Origin: Polaribacter septentrionalilitoris
GTDB lineage: Bacteria; Bacteroidota; Bacteroidia; Flavobacteriales; Flavobacteriaceae
Direction of reading: 5' to 3'
DNA length: 64,000 bases
NCBI RefSeq assembly: GCF_009832745.1
Contig: NZ_VRMJ01000025.1
Location: 245,897 to 309,896 of the forward strand
Numbering within the stretch: the first letter of the stretch is position 1; each line of letters opens with the position of its first letter. The notes below the pieces were generated by a model. It was given only the letters and a program-made list of their open reading frames with translations. It did not search any database and was not told where the DNA came from. Below are positions 18,117 through 27,237 of this stretch, one piece after another. Both the position numbers and the translations under genes were made by a program.

Positions 18117-18776
18117 CTAACAAGTTAAAACGTCATCAATAATTTTTGATATTTTTTTTGCCTTAGTTAATATCATAATATGCGTTCCATTTTTTATTTC
18201 GATACAATTAGAAATGTTATTTAAAGGAAAAACATGATCTTTTGTTCCGTGAATATGTACAATATTTTCAGAATATTTATCTTGATCCCAATTGATAACT
18301 TTAGAAATTGACCAATTTAAATAAGTTTTACTTCTAACAGAAAGATATTTTTTATAAACTTTAGCTCTTTTTTTTAAAGATTTCCCTAAAAAATATTGAG
18401 CATAATCCTCAAAATTAGAAACTACTTTTGTAGGAAAAAGTTTATAGGCTTTTGTAAATTTAGCAAAATGGAATTTTTTTGGTAATTCATTTTTTTTCTT
18501 AACACTAGAGATAATAATTACCTTTTTAGTATCAATAAATTTACTTATTTCTTGTACCATAATACCCCCAAAAGAGACACCAATTAAAACTGGATTCTCA
18601 CTTTTTATTTCCTCACACAAACGCATTGCGTAATTTGAGATTGATTCTTCGTGAGCTAGAGGGAGTAGCCATTTTAAGTAATGGAGTTCATATTTTTCTT
18701 TATCTAACTCAAGATTTTCAAAAATTTCTGGTCCTGCAGCTAAACCAGGCATAAGGTATATTGGAATTTTATTCAT
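18117..18776 (-). CDS. Alpha/beta-hydrolase fold protein
   Basis: A 219-residue cytoplasmic-looking hydrolase. It opens with IYLMPGLAAGPEIFENL (a beta-strand and oxyanion-like loop), has the nucleophile elbow GVSFGG with Ser68, a candidate acid in HGTKDHVFPLNN and the catalytic histidine in NGTHIMIL. There is a lysine-rich insertion around residues 90-135. Substrate unknown. It lies 43 bases before the lytic transglycosylase on the same strand. Confidence 0.85.
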   Translation of the reverse strand: MNKIPIYLMPGLAAGPEIFENLELDKEKYELHYLKWLLPLAHEESISNYAMRLCEEIKSENPVLIGVSFGGIMVQEISKFIDTKKVIIISSVKKKNELPKKFHFAKFTKAYKLFPTKVVSNFEDYAQYFLGKSLKKRAKVYKKYLSVRSKTYLNWSISKVINWDQDKYSENIVHIHGTKDHVFPLNNISNCIEIKNGTHIMILTKAKKISKIIDDVLTC

Positions 18777-18844
18777 TTAAACAATTTAAAAATTTTTATA
18801 ATGTTATTTTGGGGGAATAAAATTTACTTTTACTATAAAGTATT

Positions 18845-20179
18845 TTATGTGAGAATTTTTTGTTTAGAAAAATTAAATCTTACTAAACCATCTTTATCAA
18901 TTTCTGTAAGTGTAACTTTTTGTAATGTATTTACTAACTCTGGGTTCCAAGGCGCTTTAACTTTTACGTAATTTTCTGTAAATCCGTTGATATATCCTTC
19001 TTTATTTTCGTTTTCAAACAATACAGTTAATGTGTTTCCTAATTGACTTTCATAAAATGCTCTTCTTTTTTTGGCTGATAAACCTCGTAACATTTTACTA
19101 CGTTTAGCACGTACTTTTTTAGGTACAATACCATCCATTTCTACTGCTTCAGTATTGGGTCTTTCAGAGTAAGTAAAAACGTGTAAATAGGAAATATTTA
19201 GTTCATTTAAATAATTATAAGTTTCTAAAAATAATTCATCAGTTTCTCCAGGGAAACCAACAATAACATCAACACCTATGCAAGCATTAGGCATAACTTC
19301 TTTAATTTTAGAAACTCTATCTGTATAAGTTTTACGTAGATACCTACGCTTCATTTTCTTTAACAACTCATCACTTCCAGATTGTAAAGGAATGTGAAAA
19401 TGAGGCACAAAAGAATTCGATTTAGAGACAAAATCAATTGTTTCATCTTTCAGTAAATTGGGTTCTATAGATGAGATTCTCAAACGATGAATACCTTCTA
19501 CGGTATCCAATTCTTTTACCAATTCTAAAAAAGTATGTTCGTGTTTTTTATTGCCAAACTCTCCTTTTCCATAGTCACCAATATTAACACCAGTTAAAAC
19601 AATCTCTTTAATTCCTTTAGATGATATTTCTCTGGCATTGTTGATGACATTCTCTAAGGTGTCACTTCTAGAAATTCCACGAGCTAACGGAATGGTACAA
19701 TACGTACATTTGTAATCACATCCGTCTTGAACTTTTAGGAAAGCACGAGTTCTATCTCCAATAGAGTAAGAACCTACATAAAAATCAGCATCAGAAATCT
19801 CACAAGAATGAACTTCACCAATGTTGTTTTTAGTTAAATCGTTGATATAACTGGTTACATTAAACTTTTCAGTAGCACCTAAAACTAAATCTACACCATC
19901 TACAGCAGCTAATTCTTCTGGTTTTAGTTGAGCATAACACCCCACAGCAATTAAAAAAGCTTCATCATTTTTCTTTAGAGCATTTTTTACAATCGACTTA
20001 AAACGTTTGTCAGCGTTGTCAGTTACAGAGCATGTATTAATTACATAAATGTCCGCTTTTTCTTCAAATTGAACACGTTCAAAACCTTCACTCACAAAAT
20101 TACGAGCAATGGTAGATGTTTCTGAAAAATTAAGTTTGCAACCTAAAGTATAAAAAGCGACTTTTTTTTCTGCAATCAT
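18845..20179 (-). CDS. mtaB: tRNA t6A37 methylthiotransferase MtaB
   Basis: Radical-SAM enzyme that adds a methylthio group to t6A37 of ANN-decoding tRNAs. The 444-residue protein has the UPF0004 domain with cluster cysteines C14 (TLGCKLN), C50 (NTCSVT) and C81 (GCYAQ), the radical-SAM triad C154, C158, C161 (CDYKCTYC), and a C-terminal TRAM-like region (LTVLFENENKEGYINGFTENYVKV). CKLN rather than CQMN, and the general layout, favour MtaB over MiaB or RimO. A TAAATTTG element lies about 105 bases upstream. Confidence 0.93.
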   Translation of the reverse strand: MIAEKKVAFYTLGCKLNFSETSTIARNFVSEGFERVQFEEKADIYVINTCSVTDNADKRFKSIVKNALKKNDEAFLIAVGCYAQLKPEELAAVDGVDLVLGATEKFNVTSYINDLTKNNIGEVHSCEISDADFYVGSYSIGDRTRAFLKVQDGCDYKCTYCTIPLARGISRSDTLENVINNAREISSKGIKEIVLTGVNIGDYGKGEFGNKKHEHTFLELVKELDTVEGIHRLRISSIEPNLLKDETIDFVSKSNSFVPHFHIPLQSGSDELLKKMKRRYLRKTYTDRVSKIKEVMPNACIGVDVIVGFPGETDELFLETYNYLNELNISYLHVFTYSERPNTEAVEMDGIVPKKVRAKRSKMLRGLSAKKRRAFYESQLGNTLTVLFENENKEGYINGFTENYVKVKAPWNPELVNTLQKVTLTEIDKDGLVRFNFSKQKILT

Positions 20180-20283
20180 TCCTGTACTTTTACTCGATAA
20201 TCGAGATTTTATAATTCTAATAGCTTGTTTTAATATTTAAGATTATACTAAAACAATAGGCAGACAAAAAAAAAATGCCTTTG

Positions 20284-20291
20284 CAAATTTA
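20284..20291 (-). promoter_or_regulatory. Putative -7 promoter element upstream of mtaB
   Basis: TAAATTTG on the minus strand (TAnnTTTG). It would give a roughly 100-base untranslated leader before mtaB. Confidence 0.35.
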
Positions 20292-20302
20292 CAACATTAT
20301 TG

Positions 20303-20800
20303 ATGATTTTTGAAACAGAAAGATTACTAATTAGAAAGCTAAAATCTAGTGATTTAAATGAATTTCATAAATTGGAAAGTAATCCAAATGTTTTAAAATA
20401 CGCTGATGGTGGGGTAAAGTCTTACCTAGAAAATGAAAAAGAATTAAAAGGTTTAATAGCTAAATATACTCAAAGAGATAATGATTTTTGGATTTATGCT
20501 ATAGAACGAAAATTTGATTCTCAATTTGTAGGAACTTTAGCTTTGGTAAAAGATAATTTAGATGATGAAATTGGTTATCGTTTTTTAGAAAAGTACTGGG
20601 GTAATGGTTATGGATTTGAAATTTGTAAAGCAACTATAGTATATTGTAAACAATTAGGGTTAAAAAAAATAGTAGGTTATGTTGTTGATAAGAATATTGC
20701 TTCAGCTAAAATTTTAGAAAAATTGAAATTTAAAGTAGTTAAGAAATTTGTTAGTGATGATATACATTTACCAGAAACAAAATATGAATTAGAATTATGA
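20303..20800 (+). CDS. GNAT-family N-acetyltransferase (RimJ/RimL type)
   Basis: A 165-residue acetyltransferase starting MIFETERLLIRKLKSSDLNEFHKL, the typical opening of the RimJ/RimL group. The acetyl-CoA-binding region is seen as YRFLEKYWGNGYGFEICKATI, and LGLKKIVGYVVDKNIASAKILEKLKF is the usual motif B. The acceptor may be a protein N-terminus or a small molecule. The ATG at 20303 is preferred; a TTG one codon earlier adds nothing. The stop overlaps the next start (ATGA). Confidence 0.9.
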   Translation: MIFETERLLIRKLKSSDLNEFHKLESNPNVLKYADGGVKSYLENEKELKGLIAKYTQRDNDFWIYAIERKFDSQFVGTLALVKDNLDDEIGYRFLEKYWGNGYGFEICKATIVYCKQLGLKKIVGYVVDKNIASAKILEKLKFKVVKKFVSDDIHLPETKYELEL

Positions 20801-21114
20801 TTGTAGATCATTTGAAACCTCCATATTATGCTGTAATTTTTACCACTGTTATGAATGATGATTTAAAAGGGTATTTAGAAACTGCAAAAAGAATGGAAGA
20901 TTTAGCAAAACATCAGAAAGGATATTTAGGAATTGAATCCGCAAGAAATGAAGTTGGAATTACAGTTTCTTATTGGCAAACTTTAAAAGACATTACTAAC
21001 TGGAAAAATAATATCGAGCATATAGAAGCTAGAAATTTGGGGAGAGATAAATGGTACAAAAAATATCAACTTCGAATTTGTAAAGTTGAAAGGGAGTATG
21101 GTTTTGAAAACTAA
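20797..21114 (+). CDS. Antibiotic-biosynthesis-monooxygenase (ABM) domain protein
   Basis: A 105-residue ferredoxin-like alpha+beta protein. YYAVIFTTVMND, AKRMEDLAKHQKGYLGIESARNE, ITVSYWQTLKDITNWKNNIEH and KWYKKYQLRICKVEREYGF are diagnostic of the ABM family, which includes haem-degrading and quinone monooxygenases and many uncharacterised members. The haem-ligand pattern of IsdG is not evident. It overlaps the upstream acetyltransferase by 4 bases (ATGA), so the two are translationally coupled. Confidence 0.88.
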   Translation: MIVDHLKPPYYAVIFTTVMNDDLKGYLETAKRMEDLAKHQKGYLGIESARNEVGITVSYWQTLKDITNWKNNIEHIEARNLGRDKWYKKYQLRICKVEREYGFEN

Positions 21115-21125
21115 TAAAACGTTTA

Positions 21126-22286
21126 TTAATAACTTTTTCTTTTGATAATACTTGGGATTTTTTTGTAAAAATAGTTTTTTAATATTAAGACCATTGAAGC
21201 AAAAAAATATTTGTATCTAGCCATTCTTACCATTAAGTGACTGAATCTTAATAATCTGCTAAATTCATTATTTAAATCATTTTGATAAGTTGCTAAAAAC
21301 GATTCTGAAAAATCACCTTTTTCTAAACTCAGTGCTATTTTTTTTGCACAAATAATACCAGACATCATTCCTGTTCCAACTCCTTCTTTATAAAAAGCAT
21401 TAGTTAAACCTGCAGCATCACCAACTAGTAGAAACCTTTTTCCGTACACTTTTTTAGAATTAAAATCAAAAGGGATACTCCAACCTCTCCATAAACCAAT
21501 TATAGATGCATTTTTAAATTTATGAGCTACTTTTTTATGGCTATTTATAATTGATTTTATTTCATCTAATAAGTTTATGTCATATTTTTTAATAAGGTCT
21601 GTTCTTGCACCTAAACTAACATTTACACTACCATCAGCTAACGGAAAAACATAGAAAAATAAAGGAGTTTTTCGATAAACCAATCTTATTTCCGCATCAT
21701 TTGTTTTAGGCAAACCTGTTACATTTTTAAAATATGCATTTACAAAAGTGGATGTAAGCTTTTTATTTGGTTTATTATCAGCAAGTTTTCTAGAAACAAT
21801 TGAATTAACACCATCTGCACCTACTATAATTTTAGCTAAAATTTCTTTTCCGTCTTTAAGTTTTACCAAAATACCATCGTCTAATTCAATGATTTTTTTT
21901 ACTCCGTTACCAAATTCAGAGTTAGCATATTTTTTTGATAAATGGCTAACTAAGAAATAATCAAAATCAAAACGTTTGGCATAAGTAATAACCATGTCTC
22001 TATCTTCACTTTCTTTAATATTGACGTTAAGACTATCATTAATATGAAGTTTAATAGTTTTACTGTGAATAAATTTTGGATTCTCAAGAAACGCCTTAAA
22101 TAGGTTTTGGTCTAATTGTAATAAAGATTTATAAGCATATAAAATTAGTCCATCACCGCAAGTTTTATCTCTTGGAAAAGTAGACTTATCAACTATATAA
22201 TGATTGATTTTCATTTTAGACAACATTAATGATGTACTAGCTCCAGAAGGCCCTGCTCCAATAATACAAACATCTGTCTTAATCAT
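21126..22286 (-). CDS. FAD-dependent oxidoreductase of the geranylgeranyl-reductase family
   Basis: A 386-residue flavoprotein. The Rossmann motif DVCIIGAGPSGAS (5-17) begins the FAD-binding domain, DKSTFPRDKTCGDGLI (33-48) is the hallmark of geranylgeranyl-reductase-like enzymes, and RFLLVGDAAGLTNAFYKEGVGTGMMSG is the second FAD motif. The family reduces isoprenoid double bonds in lipids, quinones or pigments; the substrate here cannot be read off. The basic C-terminus suggests membrane association. Confidence 0.9.
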   Translation of the reverse strand: MIKTDVCIIGAGPSGASTSLMLSKMKINHYIVDKSTFPRDKTCGDGLILYAYKSLLQLDQNLFKAFLENPKFIHSKTIKLHINDSLNVNIKESEDRDMVITYAKRFDFDYFLVSHLSKKYANSEFGNGVKKIIELDDGILVKLKDGKEILAKIIVGADGVNSIVSRKLADNKPNKKLTSTFVNAYFKNVTGLPKTNDAEIRLVYRKTPLFFYVFPLADGSVNVSLGARTDLIKKYDINLLDEIKSIINSHKKVAHKFKNASIIGLWRGWSIPFDFNSKKVYGKRFLLVGDAAGLTNAFYKEGVGTGMMSGIICAKKIALSLEKGDFSESFLATYQNDLNNEFSRLLRFSHLMVRMARYKYFFASMVLILKNYFYKKIPSIIKRKSY

Positions 22287-22354
22287 ATTGATAGTTGGTT
22301 TTTAGATAAGAATACATTTAATATTTATTCAATTTGTGTTTTAAATTTTTTGGA

Positions 22355-22362
22355 CAAAATTA
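22355..22362 (-). promoter_or_regulatory. Putative -7 promoter element of the geranylgeranyl-reductase-like gene
   Basis: TAATTTTG on the minus strand (TAnnTTTG), in the 82-base gap after the EEP gene. Confidence 0.4.
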
Positions 22363-22368
22363 ATCATA

Positions 22369-23382
22369 TTACCAACTAACACTGGCAGCAATTGCATAAT
22401 GATCTGAATATTTTTTATCAAAAGTCATAAATTGATTTACAATTGAACTTTCATCAGTTAAGATATAATCAATCCTCATAGGAAACCAATAATTAAATGT
22501 TTTTCCAAATCCTTTTCCTGCCTCTAAAAACGCATCTTTTTTATTTTTAGAAATTTGATTATATACCCAAGAATATGCTGTATTGTTAAAATCTCCACAA
22601 ACTATTTTTTTTCCTTTCCATTGTTTTTCATGAGCTAAAAACACATCAACTTGTTGGGCTTGTAATTTAAAACGGTATTTTAAACTTTGAATTAATTTTT
22701 GAGAATCTTCCTCTCCAAAATTTTCTTTTTCAGGTTTTATATTTAATGACTGCAAATGCAAATTATAAACTCTAATAGTGTCTTTCTCTCTTAAGATGTC
22801 TGTAAAAATTATTCCATTAGAGCTTGATTTTCCTAATTCTAAAAAACCTTTTTTAATAATTGGAAATTTAGAATAAATAGCCATACCATAGCCTCCTTTT
22901 TTATACCTTTTTTTTATGTATTTGTAAGGGTAGTTAATAGCATATTTAGGCAATGACATATATTCTTGAATTGCTACAACATCTGGATTATTAGATTGAA
23001 TTAGGCTTTTTATTTTAGTGTCAATTTCTTTTTCATCATTCCATTTCCAGTGATTAAACATCCTAACATTATAACTCATTATTTTTAATTCATTATTTGT
23101 TTCAGAATTTTCTTCTGTTAATTTATAAAATGGAGTTACTGCAAACCATCCTACTATTAAAACAAGCAAAGAGGTTAAAAATTGTTTTTTTAGTTTAATT
23201 AGCCAGTAAATAAAAAAAGCAATATTAAAAATCAATAAAAAAGGAACAAAAAGACTTAAAACTGCGAAAACCGGAATTGATTTTGGAGATATATAGGGCA
23301 AGAAATAGGATAACAATAAAAGTACAGCTGCTACTGAATTTATTATGTATAAAATCTTGTCTAAAAGTGACAGTTTTTTCAT
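22369..23382 (-). CDS. Membrane-anchored endonuclease/exonuclease/phosphatase (EEP) family protein
   Basis: A 337-residue protein with three N-terminal membrane segments (about 12-30, 35-62 and 68-88) followed by an EEP domain: IMSYNVRMFNHW, VVAIQEYM (catalytic Glu), YNLHLQSL, VCGDFNNTAYSW (Asp/Asn) and SDHYAIAASVSW (Asp-His). The domain would lie on the far side of the membrane. Members act on nucleic acids, phospholipids or phosphoinositide-like substrates; substrate unknown. It starts 1 base after the rhomboid stop and belongs to the mutL-rhomboid-rhomboid-EEP string. Confidence 0.92.
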   Translation of the reverse strand: MKKLSLLDKILYIINSVAAVLLLLSYFLPYISPKSIPVFAVLSLFVPFLLIFNIAFFIYWLIKLKKQFLTSLLVLIVGWFAVTPFYKLTEENSETNNELKIMSYNVRMFNHWKWNDEKEIDTKIKSLIQSNNPDVVAIQEYMSLPKYAINYPYKYIKKRYKKGGYGMAIYSKFPIIKKGFLELGKSSSNGIIFTDILREKDTIRVYNLHLQSLNIKPEKENFGEEDSQKLIQSLKYRFKLQAQQVDVFLAHEKQWKGKKIVCGDFNNTAYSWVYNQISKNKKDAFLEAGKGFGKTFNYWFPMRIDYILTDESSIVNQFMTFDKKYSDHYAIAASVSW

Positions 23383-23383
23383 G

Positions 23384-24238
23384 CTACTTTTTACCTTGTT
23401 TAAATAAGAAATCTTTCTCTGCTTTAGTCAAACTATCATAACCAGATTTACTTATTTTATCTAAAATACTATCAATTTGTTGTTGTGTTAAATTGTTTGT
23501 TTTAGACCTTGAAGTAGCTTTTTTTCCTGATTTGTATACGGTTTTTAAAGGTTTCTTTTTTGAAGTAAATAATAATGAAATTTTATCCCAAATTTTTATT
23601 TCTTTATTTGATGCTTGATTCACATATAAAAACCCAAATAAAGCGCCACCTAAATGGGCAAAATGTCCACCAGCATTTCCTCCAATTAAACCTAAAACAT
23701 CTAAACCTACCCAAATTGCTGCAATATGCCAAAGCTTTACAAAACCAATAAATCGTATTTTTAATTGATAATTGGGTATGTATGTAGCAATTCCTATAAA
23801 TATAGCTGAAATTCCTGCTGAAGCACCTACTAACTGAGGTTGTGTTCCCTCAAATAACGGAAAGTAATTATGGCTTACTATAAATAGAATTCCGCCAAAA
23901 AAAGTTCCTAATAAATAAAAGTTAAGCAACTGTTTTTGTGTAAAATATTGGATGAATAAATTTCCGATGAAATACAATGCAATTAAATTAAAAATGATAT
24001 GTAAAAAACCAGCATGTAAAAAACCATAAGAAATGAGCGTCCATGGTTTTGTTAACAAAGAATCAAAACTATAATCTAAAGCAAACCAATCAAAAATAAA
24101 ATCACCTTGACTTTTATATAAACCAAAAATTACACTTAATAATAACGCTAAGACAAAGACACCAATATTAATGAAAATAAGTTTCTCAACAATATTACCT
24201 GTTTTATAGCGTAGTTTTATGTCGTTTATAAAACTCAT
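23384..24238 (-). CDS. Rhomboid-family intramembrane serine protease with C-terminal cytosolic extension
   Basis: A 284-residue protein with six predicted membrane helices. The active-site serine is S140 in GASAGISAIF and the catalytic histidine lies in GGHFAHLGGALFGF (His192/His195). FLHAGFLHIIFNLIALYFIG (73-92) is the usual L1/TM2 region. After the last helix come about 70 basic residues ending in a predicted helical domain (TQQQIDSILDKISKSGYDSLTKAEKDFLF) found in other Bacteroidetes rhomboids. Its ATG overlaps the preceding rhomboid stop by one base. Confidence 0.94.
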   Translation of the reverse strand: MSFINDIKLRYKTGNIVEKLIFINIGVFVLALLLSVIFGLYKSQGDFIFDWFALDYSFDSLLTKPWTLISYGFLHAGFLHIIFNLIALYFIGNLFIQYFTQKQLLNFYLLGTFFGGILFIVSHNYFPLFEGTQPQLVGASAGISAIFIGIATYIPNYQLKIRFIGFVKLWHIAAIWVGLDVLGLIGGNAGGHFAHLGGALFGFLYVNQASNKEIKIWDKISLLFTSKKKPLKTVYKSGKKATSRSKTNNLTQQQIDSILDKISKSGYDSLTKAEKDFLFKQGKK

Positions 24239-24972
24239 TAATTAAATCTTTTAAATTGATTTTTTTTCCAATACCAAGCTATTAAAAAACCGATTAATGC
24301 TCCTCCAATATGTGCAAAATGGGCAATATTACCAACTGAATAATCTGTCATACCAAAGAATAAATCAAAAGCTAGAATCCCAGGAATAAAGTATTTAGCA
24401 GCTATTGGAACAGGAAAAAATATCAGTGCCAATTTTGCATCTTTAAAGTACATTCCAAAGGCTACTAAAACACCATACACAGCACCAGAAGCACCTACTG
24501 CTTTGGCATTAAACAAACCAATAATTTTATTAAATTGATCTTGCGTAATATTTTGAACAATTCTTTGATCATTTGTACTTCCAGATTCTAATATCGTTAA
24601 AATCTCTGACGGATTTAAACCAGCATTCACAAACAGCTCATAAATTCCGTTAAACTGATAATAATTCACTAAAGTATAGATTGCACCAGCTCCTAAACCT
24701 GCAGAAAAATAGAAAAAAAGAAACTTTTTCTTACCCCACATTTGCTCTAAAGGTGTACCAAAAGCCCACAAACCATACATGTTAAATAGGATGTGTCCAA
24801 AACCACCATGCATAAACATGTGAGTGATGTATTGCCAAATTCCAAAATGTTCATTTTTAGGAAAATGAAGAGCCAATATATTAGAAAAATCCAATTGCAA
24901 AAGTTGCGGAGCAACAAATACAATTACATTGATAATGATTAAGTGTTTTATAGCATCTGTAAGTCTATTCAT
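24238..24972 (-). CDS. Rhomboid-family intramembrane serine protease
   Basis: A 244-residue rhomboid with six membrane helices: HMFMHGGFGHILFNMYGLWAFG (51-72), nucleophile S162 in GASGAVYGVL, and catalytic histidine in HFAHIGGALIGF (His218/His221). Compared with its neighbour it has a longer loop before TM4 (about 105-155) and no C-terminal domain. It starts 2 bases after mutL and its stop overlaps the next rhomboid, so the two proteases are made together and may share substrates. Confidence 0.94.
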   Translation of the reverse strand: MNRLTDAIKHLIIINVIVFVAPQLLQLDFSNILALHFPKNEHFGIWQYITHMFMHGGFGHILFNMYGLWAFGTPLEQMWGKKKFLFFYFSAGLGAGAIYTLVNYYQFNGIYELFVNAGLNPSEILTILESGSTNDQRIVQNITQDQFNKIIGLFNAKAVGASGAVYGVLVAFGMYFKDAKLALIFFPVPIAAKYFIPGILAFDLFFGMTDYSVGNIAHFAHIGGALIGFLIAWYWKKNQFKRFN

Positions 24973-24974
24973 GT

Positions 24975-26792
24975 TTAACTATTAAATAGATTATCAATTT
25001 CGTTTAAGGTTAAGGTTTTAAATGTTGGTTTTCCAAAAGGTGATGTTGATGGATCTTTGCAAGAAAACAAATCGTTCACCAAACCTTCTTGTTCTTTTTC
25101 AGACAATTGTGTTCCTGTTTTTATCGATAGTGTTTTGGCAAACGATTTTGCCATCACATCAAAATGACTAAAACTAGCATCAGGAACTTCTAAATCAATA
25201 TCATTTAATAGTTCTTCTAAAATAATAGTGATTTTACTCTCAGTTACAGAAACAGGAATTCCTTTAATGGTAACACTGTCTTTGGTAAATTCATCAAAAG
25301 AAAAACCAGCATTTTCTAACTCTGTTTTTATGGTGTAAATCATTTCTATTTCTTTGGATGAAAATGAAATTTTTACAGGAAACAATAACTGCTGACTATT
25401 GGCTTCTTTTACAGTAATGCTTTCTAAAAAATCTTCGTACAAAATACGTTGATGTGCCAAAGATTGATTGATTAAAACTACTCCAGATTTTATAGAACTT
25501 AACAAATATTTACGTTGAATTTGAAACGTTTGTTGTGTTTTTACTTCTTGCTGATTATCAAATAATTCTTCTTGATTTTGCTGAGTTTCAACAGCAACAG
25601 ACGTATATAAAGCTTCCCAACTCTCAGCTTGTTTTTGTGGTTTGTATGTTGAACTTGAAGATGTTGTGTTTACTTCCTCTTTAAAAGGATTAAAATTGGG
25701 ATCAACAGAAATCTTAGGCGATTTTGTACTTACAGATTTTGAATTAAAATGATAAGGTGTGTCTAAATTGGCGTCTCTATTAAAATCTAAAACAGGCGCA
25801 ACATTATATTGACCTAAACTGTGTTTTACAGTTGCTCTAAGCATTGCATACAATGCCTTTTCATTATCAAATTTAATTTCTGTTTTTGTTGGGTGAATGT
25901 TAATGTCTATTGTAGTTGCAGGAACTGTTAAATACAAAAAATAGGAGGGATGAGAACCTTGTTCTAACAATCCATCAAAAGCATTTACCACAGCATGATT
26001 TAAATACGAGCTTTTTATAAAACGGTCATTCACAAAAAAGAATTGTTCACCTCGTTTTCTCTTTGAAAATTCTGGTTTTGCTACAAAACCTTCTATGGTT
26101 AATATATCAGTTTGCTCATCAATAGGAACTAATTTTTCATTCATTTTAGTTCCAAAAACAGCCACAATTCGCTTTCTTAAATTACTATTTTTTAAATGAT
26201 ATACTTCGTTATCATTATGATGTAATAAAAAAGCAATACTAGGATGTGCTAACGCAACTCTTTGAAATTCATCAATAATATGACGAGTCTCAACAGTATC
26301 AGATTTTAAAAAGTTTCTCCTTGCAGGAATGTTATAGAACAAGTTTTTAACAGCAATACTTGTTCCTTTTCCTGTGGATATAAAATCTTGTGAAATTACT
26401 TTACTACCTTCAATTTTTATGCAAGTACCTAACTCTTCACTTTCTTGCTTGGTTTTTAACTCTATATGAGCAATTGCAGCAATAGAAGCTAAGGCTTCAC
26501 CACGAAAACCTTTGGTACATAAATTGAATAAATCTTCCGCTTTTTGAATTTTAGATGTTGCATGACGCTCAAAACACATTCTTGCGTCTGTGGTGCTCAT
26601 TCCTTTACCATCATCAATTACCTGAATTAGTGTTTTACCAGCATCTTTTAATAATAATTTGATGTTTGTGGCACCAGCATCAATGGCATTTTCTAACAAC
26701 TCTTTCACTACAGAAGCAGGACGTTGTACGACTTCTCCAGCAGCGATTTGGTTGGCTACGTGATCAGGTAAAAGTTGAATGATGTCTGACAT
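24975..26792 (-). CDS. mutL: DNA mismatch repair protein MutL, endonuclease motif degenerate
   Basis: MutL couples mismatch recognition by MutS to strand incision. The 605-residue protein has the GHKL ATPase: ELLENAIDAGAT (32-43), DDGKGM and TKGFRGEALASI, the transducer domain with NDRFIK, then a linker (about 340-420) and a C-terminal dimerisation domain. Where endonuclease-type MutL has DQHAxxExxxxE, this one reads NQSLAHQRILYE (442-453), and the C-terminal CPHGRP-like motif reads SPFGKP (584-589). The nicking site therefore looks damaged. Its start abuts the previous small gene's stop by overlap of one base. Confidence 0.96.
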   Translation of the reverse strand: MSDIIQLLPDHVANQIAAGEVVQRPASVVKELLENAIDAGATNIKLLLKDAGKTLIQVIDDGKGMSTTDARMCFERHATSKIQKAEDLFNLCTKGFRGEALASIAAIAHIELKTKQESEELGTCIKIEGSKVISQDFISTGKGTSIAVKNLFYNIPARRNFLKSDTVETRHIIDEFQRVALAHPSIAFLLHHNDNEVYHLKNSNLRKRIVAVFGTKMNEKLVPIDEQTDILTIEGFVAKPEFSKRKRGEQFFFVNDRFIKSSYLNHAVVNAFDGLLEQGSHPSYFLYLTVPATTIDINIHPTKTEIKFDNEKALYAMLRATVKHSLGQYNVAPVLDFNRDANLDTPYHFNSKSVSTKSPKISVDPNFNPFKEEVNTTSSSSTYKPQKQAESWEALYTSVAVETQQNQEELFDNQQEVKTQQTFQIQRKYLLSSIKSGVVLINQSLAHQRILYEDFLESITVKEANSQQLLFPVKISFSSKEIEMIYTIKTELENAGFSFDEFTKDSVTIKGIPVSVTESKITIILEELLNDIDLEVPDASFSHFDVMAKSFAKTLSIKTGTQLSEKEQEGLVNDLFSCKDPSTSPFGKPTFKTLTLNEIDNLFNS

Positions 26793-27070
26793 TAACGCTT
26801 TGTAAATATGGTTAAATCAAAATCAATGATAAATAAAAACAGTAAAACTAATACAGCAATAATAATAAGGATGGTTTTGTTTACTCCATTCTCTTTAACG
26901 TCTTTTAACTCGCTAAATGCATCGTTAACTTTTGTTTTGATACCTCTTTTTTTACCAGCAGTTTTTCTAAATTTATCAAGCTTATGCTCAATTTTAAACG
27001 GATTTCCCTCACCCTTGTAATAACGAGGTTGATAATCAAATTGTTTATGTGTGCGTTTTAAAAATCCCAT
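26792..27070 (-). CDS. Small basic protein with C-terminal membrane anchor, function unknown
   Basis: A 92-residue protein: a basic aromatic N-terminus (FLKRTHKQFDYQPRYYKGEGNPF), a Lys-rich helical middle (residues 28-55), and one C-terminal transmembrane segment (about 65-85) with a short tail. Homologues next to ribH in Flavobacteria are often called riboflavin synthase subunit beta; the sequence has no lumazine- or riboflavin-synthase feature, so that name comes from position only. Its stop overlaps the mutL start by one base. Confidence 0.78.
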   Translation of the reverse strand: MGFLKRTHKQFDYQPRYYKGEGNPFKIEHKLDKFRKTAGKKRGIKTKVNDAFSELKDVKENGVNKTILIIIAVLVLLFLFIIDFDLTIFTKR

Positions 27071-27237
27071 AATTAAAATTTAATTGGTTTCTATTGATTA
27101 AGAAGAAATCAAGGATTATACCAATTTAATAAGCATCCCAAATTTAAAGAAATAAAAAGGATTTCTCAAATATTGATGTTAAAACTATTCTTAAAATCTA
27201 AAATGATTTAGACTGATAATTCCAATTCCTCAGAAAA

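Noticed and set aside
26792..27070. Naming this small protein riboflavin synthase subunit beta
   Set aside because: It has a basic tail and a membrane anchor and no synthase motif; ribH is the separate gene at 27238-27744.
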